A DNA stretch of 47,053 nucleotides, from assembly GCA_001829455.1 (NCBI GenBank), contig MIBH01000029.1, positions 20,661 through 67,713 on the forward strand, written 5' to 3'. Shown piece by piece: positions 1 through 8,520 of this stretch. The notes under the pieces are model-generated. The model was given only the letters and a program-made list of their open reading frames with translations, was not told the DNA's origin and made no database searches. The translations under genes and the position numbers were made by a program. Numbering within the stretch: position 1 is the first letter of the stretch; the number at the start of each line of letters is the position of its first letter. The stretch comes from Spirochaetes bacterium RBG_13_51_14 (GTDB taxonomy: Bacteria > Spirochaetota > UBA4802 > UBA5550).

Positions 1-77
1 AGATGCGACTGAATTCATATGGGAATTCTTTTCCCGGCACCGGCGGCTCTGAACTGAGGAGCCGGGACTCACGCCAT

Positions 78-1070
78 CTATCGGCAGTTCTGTTCGAGCA
101 TTCCCTGGGCGCTAAACCACTCAAGGGTATCGCGGATTGTATCATTAATTGGCCGGGGCGTGTACCCGAGCTCGCGGGTGGCCTTCTCATGAGTGATGTA
201 CCGGTGGCTCCGTATCGTTTTCAGTGCATAGGGGGTGAATTTCGGCGTGACGTTTCGCATCTTCGAGACGGCAAGCACGCAGTATGACGGCAGGCTGCAG
301 AGCCATACCGGCGTGGCGAACCGCGGCGTTTTTTTGCAGTATATCTCCGATATGATGCGCGCAATGTCGCAGACGTGATGCCATGTGCCGCTCGCCAGAT
401 ACGCCTCGCCCGCTTTACCCTTTTTCTCCGCTGCGAGGGCGCAGTCGGCCACGTCGCGGGAATCGACCCAGTTGTATCCGCCATCTATGAGCGCCGGATA
501 ACGGCAGTGATAGATGTCGAGGAGCACCTCGCCCATGCGGGACGGCTTGAAATCGCAGGGTCCGATCACGGCGGTTGGATTGATGACGACGGTGTTGAGC
601 CCCCGGTCCACGGCCTTCAACGCTTCCAGCTGACCCATGGCCTTCGAGCGGTCGTAGTAGAATTCGTCATCATCGAGCGCGAGTCTCCGGGTTTCGTCGA
701 TAACCTGGTCCTTGGGATGCGATGAGTAGGCGTGGATCGAGCTGAAATGAACAAGCCGCTGAACGCGGTTCCGGAGACACGCTTCAATGACGTTCTGCGT
801 TCCCTCGATGTTTATTTTTTCAACCATGCCGCCCTCGGACCCGACAATGGAGATCTTCGCGGCCAGATGAAACACGGTCGTAACACCCCGACACAGCTTC
901 ATGAGGGAGTCCGGGTCAAGCACGTCGCCCCTGGCTGTTTCAACGTCAAGCCCCTGGATCGCCCGCAGGTCGTTGCGGACCAGGACCCGTACGGATCTTC
1001 CCTGCTCGAGAATTTTCCGCACCAGGCTTGCGCCCACGTGTCCCGTGGCGCCGGTTATTGCTATATCCAT
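78..1070 (-). CDS. NAD-dependent epimerase/dehydratase (extended SDR family)
   Basis: 330 aa ORF; N-terminal Rossmann motif MDIAITGATGHVGASLVRKIL, YDRSK active-site-like YxxxK, NPTAVIGP motif. Confidence 0.9.
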   Translation of the reverse strand: MDIAITGATGHVGASLVRKILEQGRSVRVLVRNDLRAIQGLDVETARGDVLDPDSLMKLCRGVTTVFHLAAKISIVGSEGGMVEKINIEGTQNVIEACLRNRVQRLVHFSSIHAYSSHPKDQVIDETRRLALDDDEFYYDRSKAMGQLEALKAVDRGLNTVVINPTAVIGPCDFKPSRMGEVLLDIYHCRYPALIDGGYNWVDSRDVADCALAAEKKGKAGEAYLASGTWHHVCDIARIISEIYCKKTPRFATPVWLCSLPSYCVLAVSKMRNVTPKFTPYALKTIRSHRYITHEKATRELGYTPRPINDTIRDTLEWFSAQGMLEQNCR

Positions 1071-1252
1071 GTATCAAAACCTCGAACATTAAAAATCCGT
1101 ATGTCGCCGGTACGGATGCAACGGCGCTGTATCAGAGGTATCAACTATTATTTCGATTCTGTAAAAATCAAGTGAAAAACATTTTTTTGAGAAGATACCT
1201 TGAATTGATGAAATAATCATAAAAAATTACTTGCAAATCGGGCGGGTAAAAA

Positions 1253-2209
1253 TTGTATCATACAGAGAATCACCACAGAGGAGGAGCGGTCATCAGCGTT
1301 CTGGATGCAATAGGGAACACCCCCCTGGTCGAGATGAACCGGATATGGGACTCGAAAGAAACCGGCGTTCGGATATTGGCCAAGCTCGAGGGCGCCAACC
1401 CGGGAGGCTCGGTCAAGGACCGTCCGGCTTTCTATATGATTAAAAAGGCGATTAAATCGGGGGAGCTCACCAAGGACAAGATAATCCTTGAACCGACATC
1501 GGGGAACACCGGCATTGGCATGGCCATGATCGCCTCCGCAATGGGGTACCGGATCAAGCTCACCATGCCCGCCTGCGTGAGCGAGGAGCGGCGCTCCATA
1601 CTCATCGCCATGGGGGCTGAGCTGGAGCTGACTCCCGGCTGCGACAAGACCGACGGCGCCATCACGCGGGCGCATCACATCATCGAACACTTTCATGAAA
1701 CGTACTACATGCCGAACCAGTTCGGGAATCCAGTCAACTGGCTCGCGCATTACGAGACCACGGCGCCGGAAATCGTGCGCGATACCGGGGGTGAGGCCGA
1801 TGTCTTCGTGGCCGGCATGGGAACCACGGGCACCCTTATGGGCTGCTCGCGATATTTCCGCGAGCATAACCCGCGCACCAGGGTGATGGGCATCGAACCG
1901 GCGCTCAATCACCGGATACAGGGGCTTAAGAACATGAACGAATCCATCGTTCCCGCCATCTACGATCCATCTCTCCTTGACGGAAAACTGGAGTGTTCCG
2001 ACGACGACGCCTTTGACACCACGCGAAACCTGGCGCTCATGGAAGGCCTCTTCTGCGGCATTTCCAGCGGCGCCGCCATGTGGGGCGCAATGACGGCGGC
2101 CCGTGACCTGCCGCGCGGCTCCACCGTGGTCGTCCTCTTTCCTGACCGGGGGGACCGGTATCTTTCGACCGAAGTTTTCCGCTCGGTATGCGCAATCTGC
2201 CCCCCGTAA
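1253..2209 (+). CDS. cysK: cysteine synthase (PLP-dependent, CysK/CysM type); start uncertain (1253 TTG or about 1292)
   Basis: IGNTPLVEMNRI, KLEGANPGGSVKDRPAFYMI (PLP lysine), PTSGNTGIGMAM and GTTGTLMG motifs. Confidence 0.92.
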   Translation: MYHTENHHRGGAVISVLDAIGNTPLVEMNRIWDSKETGVRILAKLEGANPGGSVKDRPAFYMIKKAIKSGELTKDKIILEPTSGNTGIGMAMIASAMGYRIKLTMPACVSEERRSILIAMGAELELTPGCDKTDGAITRAHHIIEHFHETYYMPNQFGNPVNWLAHYETTAPEIVRDTGGEADVFVAGMGTTGTLMGCSRYFREHNPRTRVMGIEPALNHRIQGLKNMNESIVPAIYDPSLLDGKLECSDDDAFDTTRNLALMEGLFCGISSGAAMWGAMTAARDLPRGSTVVVLFPDRGDRYLSTEVFRSVCAICPP

Positions 2210-2268
2210 TTCGGCCATCATCATGATACAATTGAAGGCGTCGTCCTTCGCCACAAGAGGAGGCATCC

Positions 2269-3225
2269 ATGAAATGCGGCATCGGGAATTATGAAAACGA
2301 CCGGCTCACGGAGCGGATTCTCAATGAGATCGTCGGTGAGCTCTGCAGACCCGAATCATACCAGGCGGTGTATCACCGGACCTATCACGACTTTCTTATG
2401 CCGTCGGTCGAGGCTCTCCGGGAGATCGTCGATCTGCTGAAATCGATACTCTTTCCCGGGTATTTCATCCATTCTGACGTCAAGCCCGAGACCATGAAGT
2501 ACTACATCGGGTCGACGATCGACAAGGTGTACCGGAATCTGGCGGAGCAGATCAAGCGCGGTTTCTGCTTCTCCTGCGCTGAAGCTGGGGACGATGATCA
2601 TGTCTGCGAGGACTGCGAGCGGAAATCGAAGGATGTGGCTCAGAAATTCCTTCACCGGCTGTCTCGGTTGCGGGCTTTTCTCACGCTCGACGCCCTGGCC
2701 GCCTACCGGGGCGACCCGGCGGCGAAGGGCGTGGGGGAGACCATATTCTGCTATCCCAGCCTGTCGGCCCTGGCCAATCATCGAATCGCCCACGAGCTCT
2801 ACATTCAGGATGTTCCGCTCATTCCGAGGATCATTTCCGAGATGGCCCATTCGGACACGGGGATCGATATCCATCCCGGAGCCAAAATCGGCGAATCGTT
2901 CTTCATAGACCACGGCACCGGGACCGTCATCGGGGAAACGGCGATTATCGGGAACAACGTACGCATCTACCAGGGCGTAACCCTGGGCGCAAAGAGCTTC
3001 CCGCTCGACGCCACGGGGAATCCCATCAAGGGAATTCCCCGCCACCCGATCGTTGAGGACGACGTGATCATTTATTCCGGCGCCACGATACTGGGGAGAG
3101 TTACAATTGGCAAGGGCGCCGAGATCGGCGGCAACGTCTGGCTCACGCACGACGTCCCGCCCGGGGCTCGCATCGTGCAGGGGAAGGCGGAAGAGATCTA
3201 TTTCAGCAGCGGTCTGGGGATCTAG
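2269..3225 (+). CDS. cysE: serine O-acetyltransferase (EpsC/CysE-like, left-handed beta-helix)
   Basis: DIHPGAKIGESFFIDHGTGTVIGETAIIGNNVRIYQGVTLGAKSF hexapeptide repeats; directly downstream of cysteine synthase. Confidence 0.93.
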   Translation: MKCGIGNYENDRLTERILNEIVGELCRPESYQAVYHRTYHDFLMPSVEALREIVDLLKSILFPGYFIHSDVKPETMKYYIGSTIDKVYRNLAEQIKRGFCFSCAEAGDDDHVCEDCERKSKDVAQKFLHRLSRLRAFLTLDALAAYRGDPAAKGVGETIFCYPSLSALANHRIAHELYIQDVPLIPRIISEMAHSDTGIDIHPGAKIGESFFIDHGTGTVIGETAIIGNNVRIYQGVTLGAKSFPLDATGNPIKGIPRHPIVEDDVIIYSGATILGRVTIGKGAEIGGNVWLTHDVPPGARIVQGKAEEIYFSSGLGI

Positions 3226-3282
3226 ACGTTTCTTTTCATCAGGGTCTGGGCCGCGGCGATCACCGGAGTACACACGTAATTA

Positions 3283-3344
3283 TAGAATTTACTAAAATTC
3301 TCAATATTTAATTTGACAAAGTTTAAGAACATTAGTAAATTCTA
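3283..3344. repeat. perfect 13-bp inverted repeat TAGAATTTACTAA / TTAGTAAATTCTA flanking the candidate promoter
   Basis: Left arm 3283-3295, right arm 3332-3344, exact reverse complements; right arm overlaps the -10 candidate. Confidence 0.8.
3313..3341 (+). promoter_or_regulatory. candidate sigma70-type promoter TTGACA-17-TAAATT
   Basis: TTGACA at 3313-3318 (6/6 to consensus), 17-nt spacer, TAAATT at 3336-3341 (4/6); 32 nt before the proposed TTG start at 3373. Confidence 0.55.
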
Positions 3345-3372
3345 ATTAATGGCTCTTTTTATGGAGGTCACT

Positions 3373-3675
3373 TTGAATATAAAGGTCACTGAAACAGCAC
3401 GGGATAAACTGAACAAGGTATTTTCTGAATCTGAATTAAAAAATCCAACTCTGAGACTTATATTTTCGGGATATGGTTGAGGCGGACCCCGTTTGGGGCT
3501 GGCTCTGGATGAGCTGGAAGGCAGCGGGGATCAGATTTTTGACAGCAAAGGATTGAAGATACTGGTCGATAAAAGGGTAATCGGATACCTGGATACTATT
3601 CCTGCTCTTACCGTTAATTTTTTGGAAACACAATACGGATCAGGTTTTGTCATAGAGGGAACCGGTTCGTGCTGA
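3373..3675 (+). CDS. HesB/IscA-like selenoprotein candidate (in-frame UGA at 3478-3480, Sec36)
   Basis: TTG start with GGAGG 5 nt upstream; reading through TGA gives MNIKVTETARDKLNKVFSESELKNPTLRLIFSGYG-U-GGPRLGLALDELEGSGDQIFDSKGLKILVDKRVIGYLDTIPALTVNFLETQYGSGFVIEGTGSC, co-linear with the A-type/HesB-like fold, UGA at the first conserved Cys. The track shows only the 3493-3675 fragment. Confidence 0.85.
3499..3517 (+). promoter_or_regulatory. candidate bacterial SECIS hairpin
   Basis: CUGGCUC-UGGAU-GAGCUGG, 7 bp including G-U pairs, 5-nt loop with G at position 2; loop begins 26 nt after the UGA. Confidence 0.55.
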
Positions 3676-3692
3676 TACGATATAGTCAGAGG

Positions 3693-3721
3693 ATCGCAGC
3701 GTGCCTGAGGCACGCTGCGAT
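3693..3721. terminator. bidirectional hairpin between convergent genes
   Basis: ATCGCAGCGTGCC-TGA-GGCACGCTGCGAT, 13-bp perfect stem between the hesB-like stop and the rubrerythrin stop; no clear U-tract. Confidence 0.5.
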
Positions 3722-3734
3722 TGATTCTAAAGCA

Positions 3735-4310
3735 TTAGAATTTTTCCGCCAGAACCTCGAAGTATGATTTCGGGTGCAGGCATGTAGGGCAGGCGTCCGG
3801 CGCGCTATCGCCTTCATGAATATACCCGCAGTTCCTGCATTTCCACTTGGTTTTCTCTTTTTTCTTGAATACAGTCCCGTCCTGGATATTCTTTAAAAGA
3901 GCCAGGTAGCGAGCCTCATGATGAACTTCGACGTCAGCTATTCGACGCCAGGCTATGGCGATATCCTTGAAGCCTTCCTGATCGGCGATATCGGCGAATC
4001 CCGGATATAATGTGGTATGCTCCTCGTTTTCACCAGCCGCAGCTGCTTTCAGGTTTTCCGCGGTGCTCCCGATGACGCCGGCGGGATAGGAGGCGTTTAT
4101 TTCGACCATGCCACCCTCGAGGAATTTGAAAAAGCGCTTTGCGTGCTCTTTCTCATTCTCGGCTGTCTCGATGAATATCGCCGCTATCTGCTCGTAACCC
4201 TCTTTCTTCGCCTGAGAGGCGAAAAAGGTATAGCGGTTCCGCGCCTGTGATTCACCGGCGAAAGACGCCAGAAGATTTTTCTCGGTTTTTGTGCCTTTTA
4301 TGCTTTTCAT
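3735..4310 (-). CDS. rbr: rubrerythrin
   Basis: N-terminal ferritin-like diiron domain ([20 protein letters not shown]) and C-terminal rubredoxin domain ([30 protein letters not shown]). Confidence 0.96.
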   Translation of the reverse strand: MKSIKGTKTEKNLLASFAGESQARNRYTFFASQAKKEGYEQIAAIFIETAENEKEHAKRFFKFLEGGMVEINASYPAGVIGSTAENLKAAAAGENEEHTTLYPGFADIADQEGFKDIAIAWRRIADVEVHHEARYLALLKNIQDGTVFKKKEKTKWKCRNCGYIHEGDSAPDACPTCLHPKSYFEVLAEKF

Positions 4311-4330
4311 CTGTACCTCCGTAATTTTAA

Positions 4331-4864
4331 TTAGGCAGTGGCCGGGCCGGCGAGCCCGGCAAAGAGCAATGGGTTCAGGGCCCGGCCGCCTAGTTCGCGG
4401 TCTTTCATCAGCAGACCGTTTCCGTCGTTTCCTATCAGCTTCAGTTCGTCGAGAATCTCGAGCGCCGAAGCCTCCTCCTCAACCTGTTCCGTGACGAACC
4501 ACTGGAGCATGGCGTTGGACGCATGGTCCTTTTCGGCGATCGCCAGGTTGACGAGTTCGTTGATCAGTCCCGTTACCTTTTGCTCGTGTTTGAGCACTTC
4601 CTCGAACACGTTTTCCGGCGACTTCCAGTCAGTGGCCGGGCCTTCAATCGGTTTCATGAGAACGCGCCCCCCCCGGTCAAAAAGATAGGTGTAGAACTTT
4701 CTCGCATGGCCGAACTCCTCAGCCGTCTGCACTTCCATCCAGTGAGCGAACCCCTTGAGGCCCCTGTTCTGAAAATATGCCGACATGGACAGGTAGAGGT
4801 ACGCGGAATAAATTTCCGCGTTAATCTGGTTGTTGATCGCTTCTTCTATTTTCTTGTTTATCAT
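4331..4864 (-). CDS. ferritin
   Basis: [48 protein letters not shown] ferritin core motif. Confidence 0.95.
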   Translation of the reverse strand: MINKKIEEAINNQINAEIYSAYLYLSMSAYFQNRGLKGFAHWMEVQTAEEFGHARKFYTYLFDRGGRVLMKPIEGPATDWKSPENVFEEVLKHEQKVTGLINELVNLAIAEKDHASNAMLQWFVTEQVEEEASALEILDELKLIGNDGNGLLMKDRELGGRALNPLLFAGLAGPATA

Positions 4865-4882
4865 GGGATATGGTCTCCTGAG

Positions 4883-5260
4883 TTATTTTTTCCAGAGTCC
4901 GTGGAGATTGCAGTATTCCCGGACCGTAGCTTTTTCATCCACGCAGCAGAATTCGGCCGCGGGCGACTGGCCCGGTTTCAGGAACTTTCGGTCCGACGTT
5001 CCGTCCGGGGCGATGACCTGTATCCACTCGATGTAGTGCTTCTCTTCCATCGGATGCGCCACTTCTCCGACCTGGGCTTTTATGCCGCTGGCGGTTTTGC
5101 TGGCGACGGGCACGTGTTTCTCTTTTGCGGCGTCGGTCGTGTTTTCTTTCATGAGGATCATGTCCTCTCCGCAGCAGACGAGCGTACCGACCCCTTCATG
5201 CATTACTTCAACTATGTTGCCGCACACCTGGCATTTGTAAATCTCCAGTCGTTTTGTCAT
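4883..5260 (-). CDS. dfx: desulfoferrodoxin / superoxide reductase
   Basis: N-terminal [27 protein letters not shown] plus HYIEWIQV and [10 protein letters not shown] neelaredoxin motifs. Confidence 0.95.
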   Translation of the reverse strand: MTKRLEIYKCQVCGNIVEVMHEGVGTLVCCGEDMILMKENTTDAAKEKHVPVASKTASGIKAQVGEVAHPMEEKHYIEWIQVIAPDGTSDRKFLKPGQSPAAEFCCVDEKATVREYCNLHGLWKK

Positions 5261-5292
5261 TTTGTTACCTCCATAAATATGATATGTAATAA

Positions 5293-5324
5293 ATGGAACA
5301 GGAATGTCTGAATGTCTGTTCCAT
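5293..5324. terminator. inverted repeat with 9-bp arms between cydB and dfx
   Basis: ATGGAACAG (5293-5301) / CTGTTCCAT (5316-5324); on the minus strand followed by TTTATTACAT. Possible weak terminator or attenuator. Confidence 0.35.
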
Positions 5325-5339
5325 GATTTCTTCCATGCA

Positions 5340-6338
5340 TTACAGATTCACCTTTCCTTTAAAGATCCGGTATGCATAAACAGTATATACAAGAACCATC
5401 GGCATGCCGATCGCGGCTATGGTCAGCATCACCGTGAGCGTCAGTTCGCTGGATGAGGAATTATAGATGGACAGGTGAAGGCCGGAACCTCCCGCGGCTT
5501 TCACCAGATGGGGGAATTGGTACGATCCGGCAATGCCCCATAATCCGATGAATGAGAGTGATGTCATGAGGAATGGCACTTTATCATTGGTGCGGCCCAT
5601 CCATACTCTGCCGATGACGAGGGAGATGATCACTACGGCGGCACCTATCCAGCCAAGCGGGCTTTTCAAACTGCCGGGAAGATACAATCCGGACATGATT
5701 GCTGAAATTATCAGCATGATGAGGAAAAGAATCCAGAGCCGCTTGCCCATGAGCCGGGCGCGATCATGGAGCGGCCCTTCGGTTTTCAAGGCAGCGTAGG
5801 TGCAGCCGTGCACAAGAATGGCCGATAGGCCCGTAAGGCCGACCGCGATCGGAAACGGCCGGAGCAAGGTAAAAAAGCTGCCGGTGAATTCCATGCTGTC
5901 GCTCAGGGGGATGCCCTCGACGACGTTTCCGAGCGCGACCCCGAACAGCAGTGAAGGGAGCAGGCTGCCGATCGCGAACGCCCATTTCCAGAAGGAGCGC
6001 CTCGGCTCGTCGAGCGACCAGAACTCCAGCGAAACCGCCCTGAAGATCAGGGCGAAGAGGACGAGCATCAGGGCGAGATAGAAGCCGCTGAACACGGTCG
6101 CGTACGCATGGGGAAACGCTGCGAAGAGCGCGCCCCCGGCGGTAAGGAGCCATACTTCATTGCCGTCCCATACGGGCCCGATAGCGGTAAACAAAGCCAC
6201 GGTGTCGTTTTTGTCCTTCGCCATGAAGGGGAGGAGTATGCCGATTCCCAGGTCAAACCCGTCCAGTACGGAATATCCGGCCAGGAGAATGCCGATGAGG
6301 AAAAACCAGATTATCTGTAAAACTTGTAGCGTGTCCAT
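5340..6338 (-). CDS. cydB: cytochrome bd ubiquinol oxidase subunit II
   Basis: [18 protein letters not shown] and [23 protein letters not shown] motifs. Confidence 0.96.
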   Translation of the reverse strand: MDTLQVLQIIWFFLIGILLAGYSVLDGFDLGIGILLPFMAKDKNDTVALFTAIGPVWDGNEVWLLTAGGALFAAFPHAYATVFSGFYLALMLVLFALIFRAVSLEFWSLDEPRRSFWKWAFAIGSLLPSLLFGVALGNVVEGIPLSDSMEFTGSFFTLLRPFPIAVGLTGLSAILVHGCTYAALKTEGPLHDRARLMGKRLWILFLIMLIISAIMSGLYLPGSLKSPLGWIGAAVVIISLVIGRVWMGRTNDKVPFLMTSLSFIGLWGIAGSYQFPHLVKAAGGSGLHLSIYNSSSSELTLTVMLTIAAIGMPMVLVYTVYAYRIFKGKVNL

Positions 6339-6339
6339 G

Positions 6340-7671
6340 CTATTCTCCGATATATCCGAGAGTGACGTTATCCGGCCCCTTTTTTACAATGCTAACCAAT
6401 ATCTTGATAAACACCGCAAAGAGTAGAAGGTAGATGACGCTGAACATAATAATAGTAAACAGGATCTGTCCGGCCGGGACCACGACCGATGCCGCATCGA
6501 TTGTTTTGAGGACCCGGTAAACGGCCCAGGGCTGCCTGCCGATCTCAGCGGACATCCACCCGAGTTCGTTTGATATAAAGGGAAGCGGCGTAGCGAGTAC
6601 AAGAATCCAAAGATACCACCGCGAATCAAAGAGCCTGTTCCTGAACCTGAGAATGAGCGCGATCAGGGCCAGGAGGGCGAAGAAAGACCCGAGGCCGATC
6701 ATGCCGTGGTAGGTGAGGTACGATATGAATACCGAGGGTAGTTCATCAGGCTGAAATTCGTTCAGTCCCTGTACCGTCGCATTGGGATCAAAATAAATGG
6801 CGATGCTCAGGAGTTTGGGCACGGCGATCTCGAATCGGGTTTTTTTCGCTGCCGTGTCGGGAATCCCGATGACGGACATGGGCGCTCCCGCGCGGCTCTG
6901 CCAGAGCGCTTCAAAGGCCGCCATTTTCTCCGGCTGGGTTTTGGCCACCTGCACCGAATGGGAGTGACCGGACACGAACTGAATGATCGCCGTCGCGGTG
7001 AATATCCAGAGCGCGAGCGAGAGGAGCGGCCGCGCCGCCTCGGTGTCGCGCTCTTTCAGAAGGTACCACGAGCTGACGCCCGCCGTAAAGAGCGTACCCG
7101 TTATCCATCCGCCGATGATCGTGTGAAGAAAACGCACGATTGTGGAGCCGTTGAGCGCGGCCTCGTAAAAGTTTGTGAGAACGGCCCTGCCTCCTTCGAT
7201 GGTGTAACCGGCGGGCGTCTGCATCCATGAGTTGGCGATGATGATCCAGAGACCGGAAAGATGGGAGGCGAAAAACACCAGGAACACGGAGAGCAGGTAG
7301 AATCGTTTGGAGACCCTGTTCCTGCCGAATATCAGAATACCGAGGAACACCGACTCCATGAAAAAGGCGAATATCCCTTCGGCGGCAAGGGGGGCTCCGA
7401 ATATATCGCCCACCATTCTCGAGTAATTCGACCAGTTCGTGCCGAAGGAGAATTCCAGCACGATTCCGGTCGCGACTCCCATCACGAAGACCAGCCCCAT
7501 AATCTTGACCATAAACGTGGAAATTTTTTTATACAGCTCGCTGTCAGACGTGTAATAAATTATTTCAAGAATAAGAATCACCAGCGAGAGCCCGAGGGTC
7601 AGCGGCGGGAAAATGAAATGAAAGCCGGCTGTCAGGCCGAATTGAATTCTTGAGAGTAATACCGGATCCAT
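6340..7671 (-). CDS. cydA: cytochrome bd ubiquinol oxidase subunit I
   Basis: RIQFGLTAGFHFIFPPLTLGLS, FSFGTNWSNYSRMVGDIFGAPLAAEGIFAFFMES and GRQPWAVYRVLKT motifs; adjacent to cydB. Confidence 0.97.
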   Translation of the reverse strand: MDPVLLSRIQFGLTAGFHFIFPPLTLGLSLVILILEIIYYTSDSELYKKISTFMVKIMGLVFVMGVATGIVLEFSFGTNWSNYSRMVGDIFGAPLAAEGIFAFFMESVFLGILIFGRNRVSKRFYLLSVFLVFFASHLSGLWIIIANSWMQTPAGYTIEGGRAVLTNFYEAALNGSTIVRFLHTIIGGWITGTLFTAGVSSWYLLKERDTEAARPLLSLALWIFTATAIIQFVSGHSHSVQVAKTQPEKMAAFEALWQSRAGAPMSVIGIPDTAAKKTRFEIAVPKLLSIAIYFDPNATVQGLNEFQPDELPSVFISYLTYHGMIGLGSFFALLALIALILRFRNRLFDSRWYLWILVLATPLPFISNELGWMSAEIGRQPWAVYRVLKTIDAASVVVPAGQILFTIIMFSVIYLLLFAVFIKILVSIVKKGPDNVTLGYIGE

Positions 7672-7721
7672 GATTGTATGCTCCCTGATTTATCAGTATA
7701 AGCGGTGACGGCCGCTCGCGA

Positions 7722-7886
7722 CTAATCCTCGTACGGTTCGAACTGGTCCTTTGCCACGCCGCACTGCGGGCAGGTCCAGTCGTCGGGAAGGTCCTTGAAT
7801 GCCGTTCCCGGTTTGATGCCTGAATCCGGATCGCCCGCCGCCGGATCGTAGATATACCCGCATACTGAACAGATGTATTTCTTCAT
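7722..7886 (-). CDS. rubredoxin (54 aa; below the ORF-track length cutoff)
   Basis: [54 protein letters not shown]; CxxCGYxYDP...CPxCG; GGAG upstream of ATG. Confidence 0.97.
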   Translation of the reverse strand: MKKYICSVCGYIYDPAAGDPDSGIKPGTAFKDLPDDWTCPQCGVAKDQFEPYED

Positions 7887-7925
7887 CCTTTACTCCTCCA
7901 ATCGCGTTTATTTTGTGGTAGGGGT

Positions 7926-7981
7926 TGTCCCAAAAGTCGGAATTTCCCTCCCCTATCCCCTCCCATCGAGGGAGGGAAAGG
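7926..7981. repeat. candidate dispersed intergenic repeat (C-rich, translates to SLPRWEGIGEG on the minus strand)
   Basis: gttgtcccaaaag...ttccctcccctatcccctcccatcgagggaggga with 7-bp stem CCCTCCC-ATCGA-GGGAGGG; resembles LPSxxGEG-type repeats found between genes in many bacteria. Single copy in this window. Confidence 0.4.
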
Positions 7982-8033
7982 GTACTTATTAGACAGCCCC
8001 ATCGGGTTAATCGATATTGTATGACGCGCAATA

Positions 8034-8456
8034 TTAATTTTTCTGACATTTCTTACATATACCCTTCACATAGACCTGACTTTCTTTTATTAAGTGGCCG
8101 TTGATCTTCCTGTTGGCGCCCAGCTTTTTTTCGAGCTGAAGCTGACTAAGGTCGATATCGTAGAGGGAGCCGCAGGTGAGGCACTTGAAATGGCCGTGGA
8201 AATAAACATCGGCGTCGTACCGGACTTCGTTATCCTCAATGGTAATTGAAGCGACAAGTCCCTTCTCGGCGAAGATCTTGAGGGTGTTATAAACGGTAGT
8301 CTTGGATAGCGTGGGTATATGCGCGATGATAGTGGCGTATATCATATCCGCCGTCGGATGCGTGCGGTTGTTCATCAGGCATTCGTAGATTTTCAGCCGG
8401 TGATACGAAGGGCTGATTTCGTTCTTGACGAGTATTTCCTTCAGATTGGTAAACAT
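8034..8456 (-). CDS. perR: Fur-family transcriptional regulator, PerR-like
   Basis: HPTADMIYATI...TLSKTTVYNTLKIFAEKGLV winged helix; RYDADVYFHGHFKCLTCGSLYDID metal site and CKKCQ zinc pair. Confidence 0.9.
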   Translation of the reverse strand: MFTNLKEILVKNEISPSYHRLKIYECLMNNRTHPTADMIYATIIAHIPTLSKTTVYNTLKIFAEKGLVASITIEDNEVRYDADVYFHGHFKCLTCGSLYDIDLSQLQLEKKLGANRKINGHLIKESQVYVKGICKKCQKN

Positions 8457-8520
8457 GATGTTATGCTCACCACCATGGGTATTGCAGCCGCGGAGCTGCG
8501 GTGTCGCGTCCGTCGCACGT

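Noticed and set aside
1217-2266. 349-aa minus-strand ORF antisense to cysteine synthase
   Set aside because: Shadow frame of a GC-rich gene whose sense translation is clearly cysteine synthase; the antisense product has no recognisable motif.
2356-3273. 305-aa minus-strand ORF antisense to serine acetyltransferase
   Set aside because: Sense strand has unambiguous hexapeptide repeats; antisense frame is a by-product of codon bias.
3487-3498. CCCC-GTTT-GGGG hairpin as the SECIS of the HesB-like gene
   Set aside because: Its loop begins only 11 nt after the UGA, closer than typical bacterial SECIS loops; the 3499-3517 hairpin fits better, though I cannot fold it thermodynamically.
3673-3675. 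Terminal UGA of the HesB-like gene as a second selenocysteine
   Set aside because: It follows GTGSC where this family normally ends, read-through would add only ten residues (YDIVRGSQRA) before another stop, so it is more likely the true stop; not fully excluded.
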